Notes: a model not told the origin generated them from the sequence alone. 64,000 bases of DNA from Desulfuromonas sp. AOP6 (GCF_009731355.2 NZ_AP022810.1:930001-994000); one strand, 5' to 3'. Positions 50,851 to 59,239 are shown, counted from the first letter of the stretch. Numbers and translations: made by a program.

Positions 50851-51834
50851 TCAGGCGAAGGCATATTCTCCCGCTGAGGAGGCGTGGGGGGGAAGAAAAT
50901 CGAGGAAGGCATCTTCGGGGGTGAACATCTCGGTGCGGTTGCGGCCCTTGCGTTTGGCGGCATAGAGGGCGCAGTCCGCCTGTTCAACCATATCCTGCGG
51001 TGAGATGGCTGCATCGCCAACAATGCAGGTCAGGCCTATGCTGATGGTGATGGGGTGGCCATGCAGGCTGAACCCAGCACTGACGGCCTGCAGGCTTTTG
51101 TGTATACGACTGGCGAGCGTGAAGGCTTGGGGAGCGTTGGTTTCAGGCAGAATAAGAGCAAACTCTTCGCCGCCGTAACGGCAGGGTGTGTCGGTACGAC
51201 GGACTGTGCGCCCGAGGCACTTGGCCACTTCCTGCAGAACCCTGTCGCCTTGAGGATGGCCATAGGTGTCGTTGACCTTTTTGAAGTGGTCCAGGTCGAG
51301 GAGCATGAGAGAGAAGGGTTTGCCGGTCCGTACGCTGCGGGCAAGTTCAGCTTCGAGGGTAACGTCAAAAAAGGCGCGATTGTACAGATGGGTCAGGGAG
51401 TCCGTCAGCGCCAGGCGGGCCAGATCGCTTTTGACCTGGCGAAGGTGATCCATCCTTTCCTTCTGGCGCAGGTGGGACCGGATACGCGCGGCCATTTCCT
51501 GGTCGCAGATATCGGTGGGCAGGCAGTCACAGGCGCCGAGGTCGAGAGCAAGAACCCGTTCCTTGGCTCCTCCCTTTTCCATCAGGACAACAACCGGGAT
51601 ATCGCTCAACTCTTCTCTTTTTTTCAAGGATTTCAGCCAACCCAGACTGTCTGCCGTGAGCCCCTGCTGTTGGCAGAAGATCATGGCGACCTGTCGCAGA
51701 CTCGTAGACTCCAGAGCTGTTGGTCCATCGGCTGTCATGCGGACGTCTGCAAAAAGTCCGGTAGCGCTGAGAACGTCTGCCAGAGCCTGGCGTCTGGGAG
51801 ATGATGGAGCGACAATAAGAGCTGAACTGTGCAT
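50851..51834 (-). CDS. Diguanylate cyclase with degenerate receiver domain
   Basis: The 327 residues have an N-terminal receiver-like domain (about 5-120) in which the usual phospho-acceptor segment reads VAMIFCQQQG, without the Asp, so it is probably not phosphorylated. A GGDEF domain (about 140-305) follows, with the active motif YGGEEFALILPE, an RxxD inhibitory site (RRTD) five residues earlier, and LTDSLTHLYNRAFF. It should make c-di-GMP with product inhibition. A FliA promoter precedes it, so it is probably made late in flagellar assembly. Confidence 0.93.
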   Translation of the reverse strand: MHSSALIVAPSSPRRQALADVLSATGLFADVRMTADGPTALESTSLRQVAMIFCQQQGLTADSLGWLKSLKKREELSDIPVVVLMEKGGAKERVLALDLGACDCLPTDICDQEMAARIRSHLRQKERMDHLRQVKSDLARLALTDSLTHLYNRAFFDVTLEAELARSVRTGKPFSLMLLDLDHFKKVNDTYGHPQGDRVLQEVAKCLGRTVRRTDTPCRYGGEEFALILPETNAPQAFTLASRIHKSLQAVSAGFSLHGHPITISIGLTCIVGDAAISPQDMVEQADCALYAAKRKGRNRTEMFTPEDAFLDFLPPHASSAGEYAFA

Positions 51835-51873
51835 GTGAATACCCTGTAGATGTTAGAAGTTCCTGTATCTTAC

Positions 51874-51900
51874 TTATCGGCTGATTTCAGGTAAAATTTA
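51874..51900 (-). promoter_or_regulatory. Sigma-28 (FliA) promoter for the diguanylate cyclase
   Basis: On the minus strand TAAA (51900-51897), 15 bases, then GCCGATAA (51881-51874) is an exact FliA consensus. Transcription would begin near 51867, about 33 bases before the gene. Confidence 0.8.
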
Positions 51901-51914
51901 GCCTCATTTTTTAT

Positions 51915-51942
51915 TAAAGATTTCGCTATGTGGAGCCGATAA
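51915..51942 (+). promoter_or_regulatory. Sigma-28 (FliA) promoter for the FliK-like/FlhB-like genes
   Basis: TAAA (51915-51918), 16 bases, then GCCGATAA (51935-51942) matches FliA. The expected start of transcription (about 51947-51950) coincides with the ATG at 51950, so the mRNA may be leaderless. It is divergent from the promoter at 51874-51900. Confidence 0.7.
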
Positions 51943-51949
51943 ACTCATT

Positions 51950-52981
51950 ATGAATATTATCCCGCCCACGTCTCCAGTCCCTTTTGCTGTGCAGCCAGTG
52001 GTTTCCACCAGCAGTCTGCATGAACAACGGCAGTACGATCTGCATCCCAACCAGATGGTGCGGGCGACGGTGGCCGAGGGCGGCGCGGACCGGGCACTGC
52101 TCGATCTTGGCCATCAGCAGGTGCTGGCCGAAACAAAGGTTCCCCTGCAGAAGGGGCAGAAACTCAACCTGATGGTGGTGGAGACTTCTCCACAACTGAT
52201 TCTGCAGATCGTGGAAGACAAGCTCGCCAGCCGCTTGCTGCGATCCCTGCACCTGCTGGCGGAAAAGCCGGAAATGTTACCTCTCCTCGGTCGTTTGCTG
52301 GCCGGGTCTTTTAGTGGCAAGGGTTTGCCCGAGCAGGCGCAGGCGGTCCTGGCGAGGGTTGTAGAACTGATGCGCCTGCCGCCAGGGCAGCTCAAGGGCG
52401 AAGGCCTGGCTGAGTTGATACGTCTTTTGGGGCTTGATGCCGAAGCCCTCTTGGCCAAAGGGGATGGCGCCAAGGCTCTGGCCGGTCTTAAAGGGGCGCT
52501 GCTGCAGGTCGCCGGTTTACTGGCCGAGGACAGTGCGACCGCGGCCATGATGGAAAAACAGCTGAAAGGCCTTGAACTCTATCAACTCTGCCGCGTTCGC
52601 CTGGAGCAGGATGGGATGCTCTTTTTCCCCCTGCTACTGCCGTTTCTGGAGCAGGGTTTTGTCTTTGCGCAAAAGAACGAGTCCGAAAGCGACGGAGAAG
52701 CGGAAATATCTCATTTGCTCTCCCTGCATCTGCGCCTGGAAGGGCTCGGTAATTTACAGATTCGTCTGTTGCATGACGGCAAGGGAGTTTTTCTGCGTTT
52801 TTATTGCGAGTCACAGGCGATAGCCGATTTTGTGGGGTCTTTCTCCGATGAATTGAACGAGGGGCTCGCCTCTTTGCCGCTGCAGGGGGTCAGCTTCACC
52901 GACGGCGCTCAGGAGCCGGCCAGAGTGCTGGCGGAAACAGCCATGCCAGAGCGCGACGGGCTTCTCGACGCCAGGGTGTAA
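51950..52981 (+). CDS. Second FliK-like hook-length control protein
   Basis: The 343 residues show an N-terminal beta segment (LHPNQMVRATVAEGGADRALLDLGHQQVLAETKVPLQKGQKLNLMV) found in some FliK-like proteins. A Leu/Ala-rich helical middle and a C-terminal Flg_hook-like domain (about 245-315: LSLHLRLEGLGNLQIRLLHDGKGVFLRFYCESQAIADFV) follow. No Shine-Dalgarno precedes the ATG. The next gene is an FlhB C-terminal homologue; FliK and FlhB interact, and the pair resembles the ylqG-ylqH layout of Bacillus. It may tune the export switch. Confidence 0.75.
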   Translation: MNIIPPTSPVPFAVQPVVSTSSLHEQRQYDLHPNQMVRATVAEGGADRALLDLGHQQVLAETKVPLQKGQKLNLMVVETSPQLILQIVEDKLASRLLRSLHLLAEKPEMLPLLGRLLAGSFSGKGLPEQAQAVLARVVELMRLPPGQLKGEGLAELIRLLGLDAEALLAKGDGAKALAGLKGALLQVAGLLAEDSATAAMMEKQLKGLELYQLCRVRLEQDGMLFFPLLLPFLEQGFVFAQKNESESDGEAEISHLLSLHLRLEGLGNLQIRLLHDGKGVFLRFYCESQAIADFVGSFSDELNEGLASLPLQGVSFTDGAQEPARVLAETAMPERDGLLDARV

Positions 52982-52984
52982 GTT

Positions 52985-53272
52985 ATGAGTGAGAGCAAGC
53001 CGATGAAAAAAGCTGTGGCGCTGCAGTATGACCGGGAAAAAACGGCGGCACCGCGTGTTGTCGCCAGCGGTCGCGGTGAGATTGCTGAGCGTATCCTGCA
53101 ATCGGCCAAAGAAGCTGGCCTGCCGGTACGGGAAGATGCCGATCTGCTGGAGGTTCTGGCTCGTATTCCGGTCGGTGAGGAGATACCCGAGGACCTTTAT
53201 CAGGCGGTGGCTGAAATTCTGGCCTTTGTTTACCGGGTCAATGGTCGTTATAAAGAGAAAGCCGGCGCCTGA
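52985..53272 (+). CDS. FlhB C-terminal domain homologue (FhlB-like)
   Basis: The 95 residues align with the cytoplasmic C-terminal part of FlhB: AVALQYDREKTAAPRVVASGRGEIAERILQSAKEAGLPVREDADLLEVLARIPVGEEIPEDLYQAVAEILAFVYRV parallels the full-length protein at 24343. The NPTH autocleavage site is absent, and so are the membrane helices. Such proteins can partly replace the FlhB C-terminal fragment in other bacteria. It starts three bases after the FliK-like gene. Confidence 0.9.
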   Translation: MSESKPMKKAVALQYDREKTAAPRVVASGRGEIAERILQSAKEAGLPVREDADLLEVLARIPVGEEIPEDLYQAVAEILAFVYRVNGRYKEKAGA

Positions 53273-53345
53273 AATACCCTCCAGGCTTTACATGTTTTTT
53301 TTAGAGGATCACTGACCTTCTCTTTTCATTTAGGAGATTTGCTTC

Positions 53346-53864
53346 ATGACGGAAAATGCAAGGGGACACAACTTTCTCGAGGCTGACGCCACCGGGGAAG
53401 AGGACACCATGGAGAACAAGTTTCTCACCTTTCATCTGGGTAAAGAGGACTACGGGATTGAAATTCGCTATGTCACGGAGATCATCGGTGTGCAGAAGAT
53501 CACCGATGTGCCTGACATGCCCGACTACATCAAGGGCGTGATCAATCTGCGCGGCAAGGTCATCCCCGTGATGGACGTGCGGGCCCGCTTCAAATTGCCC
53601 GCCCGGGCATACGATGATCGAACCTGCATTATTGTCGTTCAGTATAACGAGACGGCTGTGGGACTGGTCGTGGATGAAGTGAGCGAGGTGGCCAACATTG
53701 CCAGTGATCAGATCGAGCCGCCGCCGCGAACCAACCGTGGGAAGAGTAGCCGTTTTTTCAAAGGTATGGGCAAGATGGAAGAAGATGTGAAGATTCTGCT
53801 CGATGTGGAGCGTCTGCTCTATGACGAGGAGCGCTTAAGTGCGGGGCAGGGGGACCAGGTTTAG
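53346..53864 (+). CDS. cheW: Chemotaxis coupling protein CheW
   Basis: CheW links chemoreceptors to CheA. The 172 residues include FLTFHLGKEDYGIEIRYVTEIIGVQKITDVPDMPDYIKGVINLRGKVIPVMDVRARF, the standard CheW fold, with a short N-terminal extension; an in-frame ATG at 53409 would give a compact 151-residue form. AGGAG lies upstream of 53346. It is separate from the cheA operon, close to the late flagellar genes. Confidence 0.95.
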   Translation: MTENARGHNFLEADATGEEDTMENKFLTFHLGKEDYGIEIRYVTEIIGVQKITDVPDMPDYIKGVINLRGKVIPVMDVRARFKLPARAYDDRTCIIVVQYNETAVGLVVDEVSEVANIASDQIEPPPRTNRGKSSRFFKGMGKMEEDVKILLDVERLLYDEERLSAGQGDQV

Positions 53865-53892
53865 TCTCTTGCCTGCTGTCGATTGATACAGA

Positions 53893-53920
53893 AAAGGCCT
53901 GCTTGTCGGCGGGCCTTTTT
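53893..53920 (+). terminator. Terminator between cheW and the convergent DUF294 gene
   Basis: AAAGGCCTGC (53893-53902) and GCGGGCCTTT (53909-53918) form a ten-pair stem with one G-T pair, and a T5 run overlaps the end. An A-rich stretch on the other side could let it serve both converging genes. Confidence 0.8.
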
Positions 53921-53942
53921 ATTTGGGTCAGGCTCGATCGTA

Positions 53943-55856
53943 CTAAAAGGGCGTCTTGGCGAAGTGGCGTTTGGTGGCGTCCTGTAGTTTGCTGACGGCG
54001 TTGAAGGACTCCTTGAGCAGGTCCTGCTCGTTTTTGGCCAGGGCGTAGGGGTCGAGGTGGTGGCTCGGCGGCCGTCCTTGCTCCACCATGGCGATCTCAT
54101 GGCGAAGACGCAGGAAGATGAGGGCCTCAAAGGCGGCCCGGATGTGTTCGGCCGTCTCGGCGGAAAAGACGTGATTTTCCACCAGGGCCTTGAGGCGGTC
54201 AAGGGTGGTAATGCGGTTGATTTCCTTCTCCAGGGTGAACATGCGGATGCAGTCGACGATATAGACAATGCCGCCCTGCTTGAGGGAAAGTTCCCCTTCG
54301 TGCTCGCCGCTTTTGTCGACGATGAACCTCCCCAGCAGTCCCACCGGCACCTTGTAGCGCAGATCCAGTGACATGACGTGATAGAGAAAGCCTGGGAATT
54401 CCCGGATGAGATGGTGCACCGTATCCCGCAGATCCTGAGCCAGGGTCGGGTCGCCCACCAGGGGAGAAAAGTCGAAAAAGATAGAAGAATAACGCACTTT
54501 CTGCGGTTCGGGGTCATGTACCCAGTCGGCAATGCGCTCCTCCCAATCCTGCAGGCGGCCGCGCCAGGCCGGGTTGTTGACCATGACCTTGCCGCTGCAC
54601 AGCGGGTAGCCGATCTGGGCCAGAGCCTGGACGATCTTTTCGGCCAGGGGGGCGAAAAATCCCTCAATCTCCGGCAGACGTTCATCGGAGACATTTTCGA
54701 AGATAAAACCGTGGTCCTGATCCGGGCCGAGCAGCATCTCACGGCGGCCGCCGCTGCCCATAATGAGAAAGCAGTAGCGGATGTCGGGGAGAATGTTCCC
54801 TTCGGCCAGGTGCTGGTCCAGGCATATTTCGTATGCGCGCCGGATGATGCCATGATGAATGTAGGAGATGATCTCCATGACCTCCGGGGTACTGCGCGTC
54901 TCCGACAGCAGGCCGCGGGCCACGGTGACGATTTCCCGGCGGATGGCAGCCAGCCCTGCCAGGGTTGATTCGTCCCTGATATTGCCGACCAGTACCATGG
55001 CTTTTTGGCTGCGATAGCGCAGCAGGTCGCGCAAGGTGACGATGCCCACCATCTCGCCGCGATCGACCACGGGCAGATGTTTGATGCGGTGGCCGGTCAT
55101 ATAGGCCATGGCTTCGTACATGTAGGTATCGGGCGCCATAGTGTAGGGGTGGGCGGTCATGATGTCGCGGGCGCGCAAGATCTGGCCGTTGGTGTGCTCA
55201 GGAGCGATGACCTTATACACCAGGTCTTTTTCGGTGATGATGCCGCAGGGCCGGCTCTTTTCGTCGAGAACGAGGACGGAGCTGATCTTCTTCTCCATCA
55301 GTCGACGGGCCACTTGCTGGGCTGTTTCATCGGCCTCGCAAGTCACTACTGTCGTCACCATGATCTCCGACAGCCGTTTTTTAAAGGGATAGGCTTCGAC
55401 CTGGGTCATGGCCTTCTGGGTGTAGTCGGTGACCATCTCCGAGTAGAGTTGGCGCACGCGCGAATGGACAATGCGGGCGAAGTAGGCGCTCAACTGAGGA
55501 TGGTCTTTCTCGGCCCGTTTGAGAATATCCTGAGGGATGAGGTAGCATTCCGTCCCCTTGACGGTACGGGCGCCACCCGTATAGGGCTCGCCGGTAAAGA
55601 TGGGGGTGCCGCCGAAAAAGGTCCCTTCCTTGCGGTAGTCCACCACCATATCCGAACCGCCGGGGGTGGTGACGACAATCTCGATCAGCCCCGTCTTGAT
55701 AACATAGAGGTAGCCCGTCGGCGGATCGTTCTGATGAAAGATGTGATAGTTGGCCGGATATTTTCGCACGACGGCAGCGCTGCTTATCTCCTGAAAAATT
55801 TCATCGGGCAGGTGATTGAAGGGCTCGGTGTCTTTGAGATGTCTGATGAGACTCAT
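53943..55856 (-). CDS. Cyclic-nucleotide-binding / CBS / DUF294 nucleotidyltransferase-like protein
   Basis: The start at 55856 (MSLIRHLKDTEPF) gives 637 residues; an ATG at 55910 would add 18 atypical ones. Order: cNMP-binding domain (about 5-125), two CBS motifs (about 160-285: VTTVVTCEADETAQQVARRLMEKKISSVLVLDE and HPYTMAPDTYMYEAMAYMTGHRIKHLPVVDRGE), a DUF294 nucleotidyltransferase (MGSGGRREMLLGPDQDHGFIFEN) and its C-terminal substrate-binding domain. Such proteins often sit beside acetate symporters of the DUF4212/SSS type, as here, and are thought to regulate them. No enzymatic reaction is known with certainty. Confidence 0.9.
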   Translation of the reverse strand: MSLIRHLKDTEPFNHLPDEIFQEISSAAVVRKYPANYHIFHQNDPPTGYLYVIKTGLIEIVVTTPGGSDMVVDYRKEGTFFGGTPIFTGEPYTGGARTVKGTECYLIPQDILKRAEKDHPQLSAYFARIVHSRVRQLYSEMVTDYTQKAMTQVEAYPFKKRLSEIMVTTVVTCEADETAQQVARRLMEKKISSVLVLDEKSRPCGIITEKDLVYKVIAPEHTNGQILRARDIMTAHPYTMAPDTYMYEAMAYMTGHRIKHLPVVDRGEMVGIVTLRDLLRYRSQKAMVLVGNIRDESTLAGLAAIRREIVTVARGLLSETRSTPEVMEIISYIHHGIIRRAYEICLDQHLAEGNILPDIRYCFLIMGSGGRREMLLGPDQDHGFIFENVSDERLPEIEGFFAPLAEKIVQALAQIGYPLCSGKVMVNNPAWRGRLQDWEERIADWVHDPEPQKVRYSSIFFDFSPLVGDPTLAQDLRDTVHHLIREFPGFLYHVMSLDLRYKVPVGLLGRFIVDKSGEHEGELSLKQGGIVYIVDCIRMFTLEKEINRITTLDRLKALVENHVFSAETAEHIRAAFEALIFLRLRHEIAMVEQGRPPSHHLDPYALAKNEQDLLKESFNAVSKLQDATKRHFAKTPF

Positions 55857-55900
55857 GCAGAATTCCGGGGTCAAGGGATACACAGCAGTTGCGAATGGCC

Positions 55901-55927
55901 ACAGGGCCACCTTGGGGGCGGCCCTGT
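55901..55927 (-). other. Intercistronic hairpin between the symporter and DUF294 genes
   Basis: ACAGGGCC (55901-55908) pairs with GGCCCTGT (55920-55927), extended by three more pairs with one wobble. It lies in the 123-base gap before the DUF294 start and has no T-run, so it may stabilise or partly attenuate the transcript. Confidence 0.5.
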
Positions 55928-55979
55928 AATTTGAAATGGTGTTTCATTATGGTCCGGAATCGTTTAAATGGCAACCCCT

Positions 55980-57683
55980 TTAGGGGGTCTTTGTCGCGGA
56001 GGAGACATCCCTTTCATCCTCATCCACATAACCTGGCAGGTTGTGCAACTTGCGCAGAATATTGTCCATGCGCGTGGCAGACTCATCGCTGACCCGTTCA
56101 TCCGTGAGGTTGGAAACGAGAATATTGATGAGAAAGGCCAGGGGGCAGACGATGAGAGACGACGAGGTGGCCGGCAGCAGCCCTTCGGGACCGAACAGGG
56201 GAATGCCGGCAATCCAGCCGGCCATGGCCGTGAGGGTCAGGGTGAGGCCGAAAATGATGCCGGCCAGGGCGCCGTATTTGTTGGCCTTGCCGTACCAGAC
56301 GGCGAGGACAGCGGCCGGGAAGATGGTGTTGCCGGCAATGGCGAAGGCCATGGCGACGATCTGGGCGATGAGGGCCGGCGGGTTGAGGGCGGCGATGACC
56401 ACGATGGCACAGATGATGACCGTGAAGATGCGGCCGACGTGCAGCGCCTCCCGGTCGGTGCAGTCGGGCTTGAAGACAGTGGCATACCAGTCGTGGGCTA
56501 TCGCCGAGGCGCCGGCGACCAGCAGACCGGCGACGGTGGAGAGACCGGCGGCCATGGCTCCTCCGGCCAGATAGCCGATAAAGGGAATGCCAAGGCCGGC
56601 TCGTTCGGGGGCGGAAAGAATGATGACATCCGCCACCGCTTTGCCGCCCAGAGGGTTCCAGAATTTACCCATGGCGGCGTAGACGGGGGAGGACCAGTAG
56701 AGCAGGCCGATGAAGAAGAGTCCCCACAGCACCGACTTGCGGGCGATATCCTCGTTCTTGACCGTGTAGAAGCGGATCATGATGTGGGGGAGTCCGGCGG
56801 TGCCGACCATGAGGGTAAAAGCGAGGGCGATGAACTGGTAGATATTCCCCATGCCCCAGGGAAGAAAGTCTTTCCGGAGTTGATCCAGGGCTTCCGCCGA
56901 AAGCTGTCCGGAAGCGACCTTGCCGTCCATGAGGCCGGAGAGGATGGCGCCGTACTCAAGCTGTGGCAGCCAGCCGATGCCGCCGGCCTTTTTGATGAGA
57001 AGCCAGAGCGGAATCAGGAAGGCGGAGATGAGAACGACATACTGAATCTGCTGATTGCGGGTGACCCCCCGCATGCCGGAGATGAGCATGTAGGTGAGGA
57101 CGACACCGGCAGCGAGAAGGACGCTGGCCGTGTAGTCGATGCCGAAAATCCAGCCGCAGATGAGGCCGATGCCCTTGAACTGAGCGGTGGCGTAGGTGAT
57201 GGCGATGATAACGGTCACGGCCGCCGAGATGAGGCGGACGGCGTGGCTGTCGTAACGATCCCCGAGAAACTCAGGGATGGTGTACTTGCCGAAGCGGCGG
57301 ATTTGCGCTGCCAGCAGGGTAAGCAGCAGCACGTAGCCGCCGGTCCAGCCGAGAATGTAGCCCAGCCCGAACCAGCCTTTCAGGTAGAGCAGACCGGCTA
57401 CGCCCATGAAGGAGGCCGCTGACATCCAGTCCGAGGCGATGGCGGCGCCGTTGCCGATTTTGCCAATTCCCCGCCCGGCCACCCAGTAGCCGGAGGTCTC
57501 GGATACCTTGGAGAGAAAGCCGACGCCGATATAGACAGCGAGCAGGATGAGCAGAATGACCGCCGGGATCATCTTGAAGCCCGGTTCCACCTGGTAAATC
57601 TCTTCGCCGACCGCGAAGGCGGGCAGGGCGGTGGCCAGCAGGATAGTCAGGGCGGCCGCTGTGTGGGAAAGGAGCCGCGACAT
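55980..57683 (-). CDS. Sodium:solute symporter, acetate/monocarboxylate type (ActP-like)
   Basis: An SSS-family transporter likely taking up acetate. The 567 residues have about 13 membrane helices and an N-terminal hydrophobic leader. Conserved parts include GYWVAGRGIGKIGNGAAIASDWMSAASFMGVAGLLYLKGW, EFLGDRYDSHAVRLISAAVTVIIAITYATAQFKGIG and GAMAAGLSTVAGLLVAGASAIAHDWYATVF. It lies one base after the DUF4212 gene, the usual small subunit. Acetate is a key electron donor for Desulfuromonadia; the substrate here is inferred. Confidence 0.9.
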   Translation of the reverse strand: MSRLLSHTAAALTILLATALPAFAVGEEIYQVEPGFKMIPAVILLILLAVYIGVGFLSKVSETSGYWVAGRGIGKIGNGAAIASDWMSAASFMGVAGLLYLKGWFGLGYILGWTGGYVLLLTLLAAQIRRFGKYTIPEFLGDRYDSHAVRLISAAVTVIIAITYATAQFKGIGLICGWIFGIDYTASVLLAAGVVLTYMLISGMRGVTRNQQIQYVVLISAFLIPLWLLIKKAGGIGWLPQLEYGAILSGLMDGKVASGQLSAEALDQLRKDFLPWGMGNIYQFIALAFTLMVGTAGLPHIMIRFYTVKNEDIARKSVLWGLFFIGLLYWSSPVYAAMGKFWNPLGGKAVADVIILSAPERAGLGIPFIGYLAGGAMAAGLSTVAGLLVAGASAIAHDWYATVFKPDCTDREALHVGRIFTVIICAIVVIAALNPPALIAQIVAMAFAIAGNTIFPAAVLAVWYGKANKYGALAGIIFGLTLTLTAMAGWIAGIPLFGPEGLLPATSSSLIVCPLAFLINILVSNLTDERVSDESATRMDNILRKLHNLPGYVDEDERDVSSATKTP

Positions 57684-57684
57684 G

Positions 57685-58020
57685 TCAGTTTCTCCTCAGC
57701 GCTGGTGGGGCGATCCGCTGCTGGGCCACGTGGCGTTCCCAGAGAAAGCAGTAGAGCTTGCACAAAAGTACATAGCCGATGGTGCAGCCCTGGGCCACCA
57801 GCCAGTAGTGCAGGGGGAAACCCAGAAATCGTGAGCGGGTAAAGAACGACTCGCCCAGACCCCTGGGATCGCCCAGCCCGGCGAGCCAGATAACGAGGGG
57901 AACGCCGAAACTCAAAAGGGCCCAGAGCAGAAGGATGGTTTTGGCAACGGCCGTTTCCCTTCGCATACTCCGGTGCACAGGGCGAAAGAAATTGACCGTC
58001 ACTCTTTGTCGTGCCGTCAT
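57685..58020 (-). CDS. Symporter small subunit, DUF4212 family
   Basis: The 111 residues have two membrane helices (KTILLLWALLSFGVPLVIWLAGL and HYWLVAQGCTIGYVLLCKLYCFLWE) with FFTRSRFLGFPLHYWL between them, the DUF4212 pattern. It precedes the SSS symporter with a one-base gap and is thought to be its accessory subunit. Confidence 0.92.
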   Translation of the reverse strand: MTARQRVTVNFFRPVHRSMRRETAVAKTILLLWALLSFGVPLVIWLAGLGDPRGLGESFFTRSRFLGFPLHYWLVAQGCTIGYVLLCKLYCFLWERHVAQQRIAPPALRRN

Positions 58021-58080
58021 GCCGTTCTCCTGGTCTAACCTGTGGATTTTTTCGGATTGGAAAATTGGTACGTGATGGCG

Positions 58081-58869
58081 TCAGTCGTGCTCGCCGTCAA
58101 AGTAACGGCCAAGGTGGCCGAGCTTGGAGGAGATAATATCACCGGCTTCCTTGAGATGGGGAAAAATTTCTTCCTGCAGACGATTTTCGGTCATGCGAAA
58201 ATCGGGACCGACGCAGCAGAGGCTCCCTAACACCTCGCCGCCCGACCGGAATAGAGGGACGGCCGCGCTGACCACGCCTTCACCGAGACCGCCCTGGTCA
58301 AGGCATAAGCCGGTGTTGCGGATAGCCTGTTTTTCGGAGGACATCAGCTGCGGCACCTCCCGACCTCTTTTGACCTGGGAGCCATTGGAACCCTCACTAT
58401 CCTCGGCCCGAAAGGCCAGGATGACCTTGCCGGCCGCCGTGCCCGCAATCGGGTAGCGATTGCCGACAAGCGAGACAATTTTGACCTGGGCGCTGGTGTC
58501 GACCATGTCCAAAAGAAGAATAAAAGGGTCGCGAGGTACTGCAAGATATACGGCTTCATTGACCTGCCGAACAAGCCGCTCCATCACGGGCTTGGCCTTG
58601 CGCAGCAGGTGCATGCGTGACAGAAACTTTTGTCCCATTTCATAGGCGGAAAGGCCCAGACGGTATTTGCCGGAGCCCTTTTCCCGCTCGACATAACCAC
58701 GGTTTTCGAAGGTCGCCAGCAGGCGGAAGACACTGGTTTTATTCATGCCGAGTCTTTCACTGAGCTGCGAGATGCGGACCTCGTCCCCCTCTTCACAGAG
58801 GGCCTCAAGGACATCCAGGGCATTATCCACCGACTGGATGGAGTAGGATTCTTTTTCCCTGGTAGACAA
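58081..58869 (-). CDS. IclR-family transcriptional regulator
   Basis: I propose the TTG at 58869 as start, because AAGGAG lies seven bases upstream (58882-58877 on the minus strand); this gives 262 residues. Longer ATG starts at 58887 and 58911 overlap or precede that site. An N-terminal winged helix (SVDNALDVLEALCEEGDEVRISQLSERLGMNKTSVFRLLATFENRGYVEREKGSGKYRLG) is followed by the IclR effector domain (IAGTAAGKVILAF). It is upstream of and in the same direction as the acetate symporter genes, so it probably controls them. Confidence 0.9.
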   Translation of the reverse strand: MSTREKESYSIQSVDNALDVLEALCEEGDEVRISQLSERLGMNKTSVFRLLATFENRGYVEREKGSGKYRLGLSAYEMGQKFLSRMHLLRKAKPVMERLVRQVNEAVYLAVPRDPFILLLDMVDTSAQVKIVSLVGNRYPIAGTAAGKVILAFRAEDSEGSNGSQVKRGREVPQLMSSEKQAIRNTGLCLDQGGLGEGVVSAAVPLFRSGGEVLGSLCCVGPDFRMTENRLQEEIFPHLKEAGDIISSKLGHLGRYFDGEHD

Positions 58870-58960
58870 TGTTCTTCTCCTTGACATCCAGTGGTGGAAA
58901 CGGCCGGCCATGGCGACTCACACCGCCCCATAGGACGTTAATGTTTGAGTACTAGTGTTA

Positions 58961-58989
58961 AAAATAATACACCGTTTTATTTGTGTCAA
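58961..58989 (-). promoter_or_regulatory. Sigma-70-type promoter for the IclR gene
   Basis: On the minus strand TTGACA (58989-58984), 17 bases, TATTTT (58966-58961). The -35 is perfect, the -10 matches four of six. It lies about 92 bases before the TTG start. The rest of the 58.99-59.24 kb stretch shows no gene or clear signal. Confidence 0.5.
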
Positions 58990-59239
58990 CTTCAATTATG
59001 CGAAAAATGAAGTGGGTTGTGGATGGAGGTAAAGTCCAGAAATGCCGGTTTTTGTGAGGATGGTCTGTCTGTAGGATAGAAGGGAGCGAAAAGGGGAGGC
59101 TGCCTGCTTCTGCCTTTTTAGTGGTCGATTTTATTACAGCGGTGCTCTTGTGAAAAAATTGTTCTATTTCTAGGTCTAGGGAGGGGGCGGGATGGCTGTT
59201 GCGGCTGAGACTTTCTTCCCGCAGGTGTCGCGGATGAAA

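Noticed and set aside
55968-57422. Long plus-strand open frame opposite the acetate symporter (484 codons)
   Set aside because: Gly/Asp/Glu-rich translation typical of the antisense of a membrane protein; no ribosome site and no motif.
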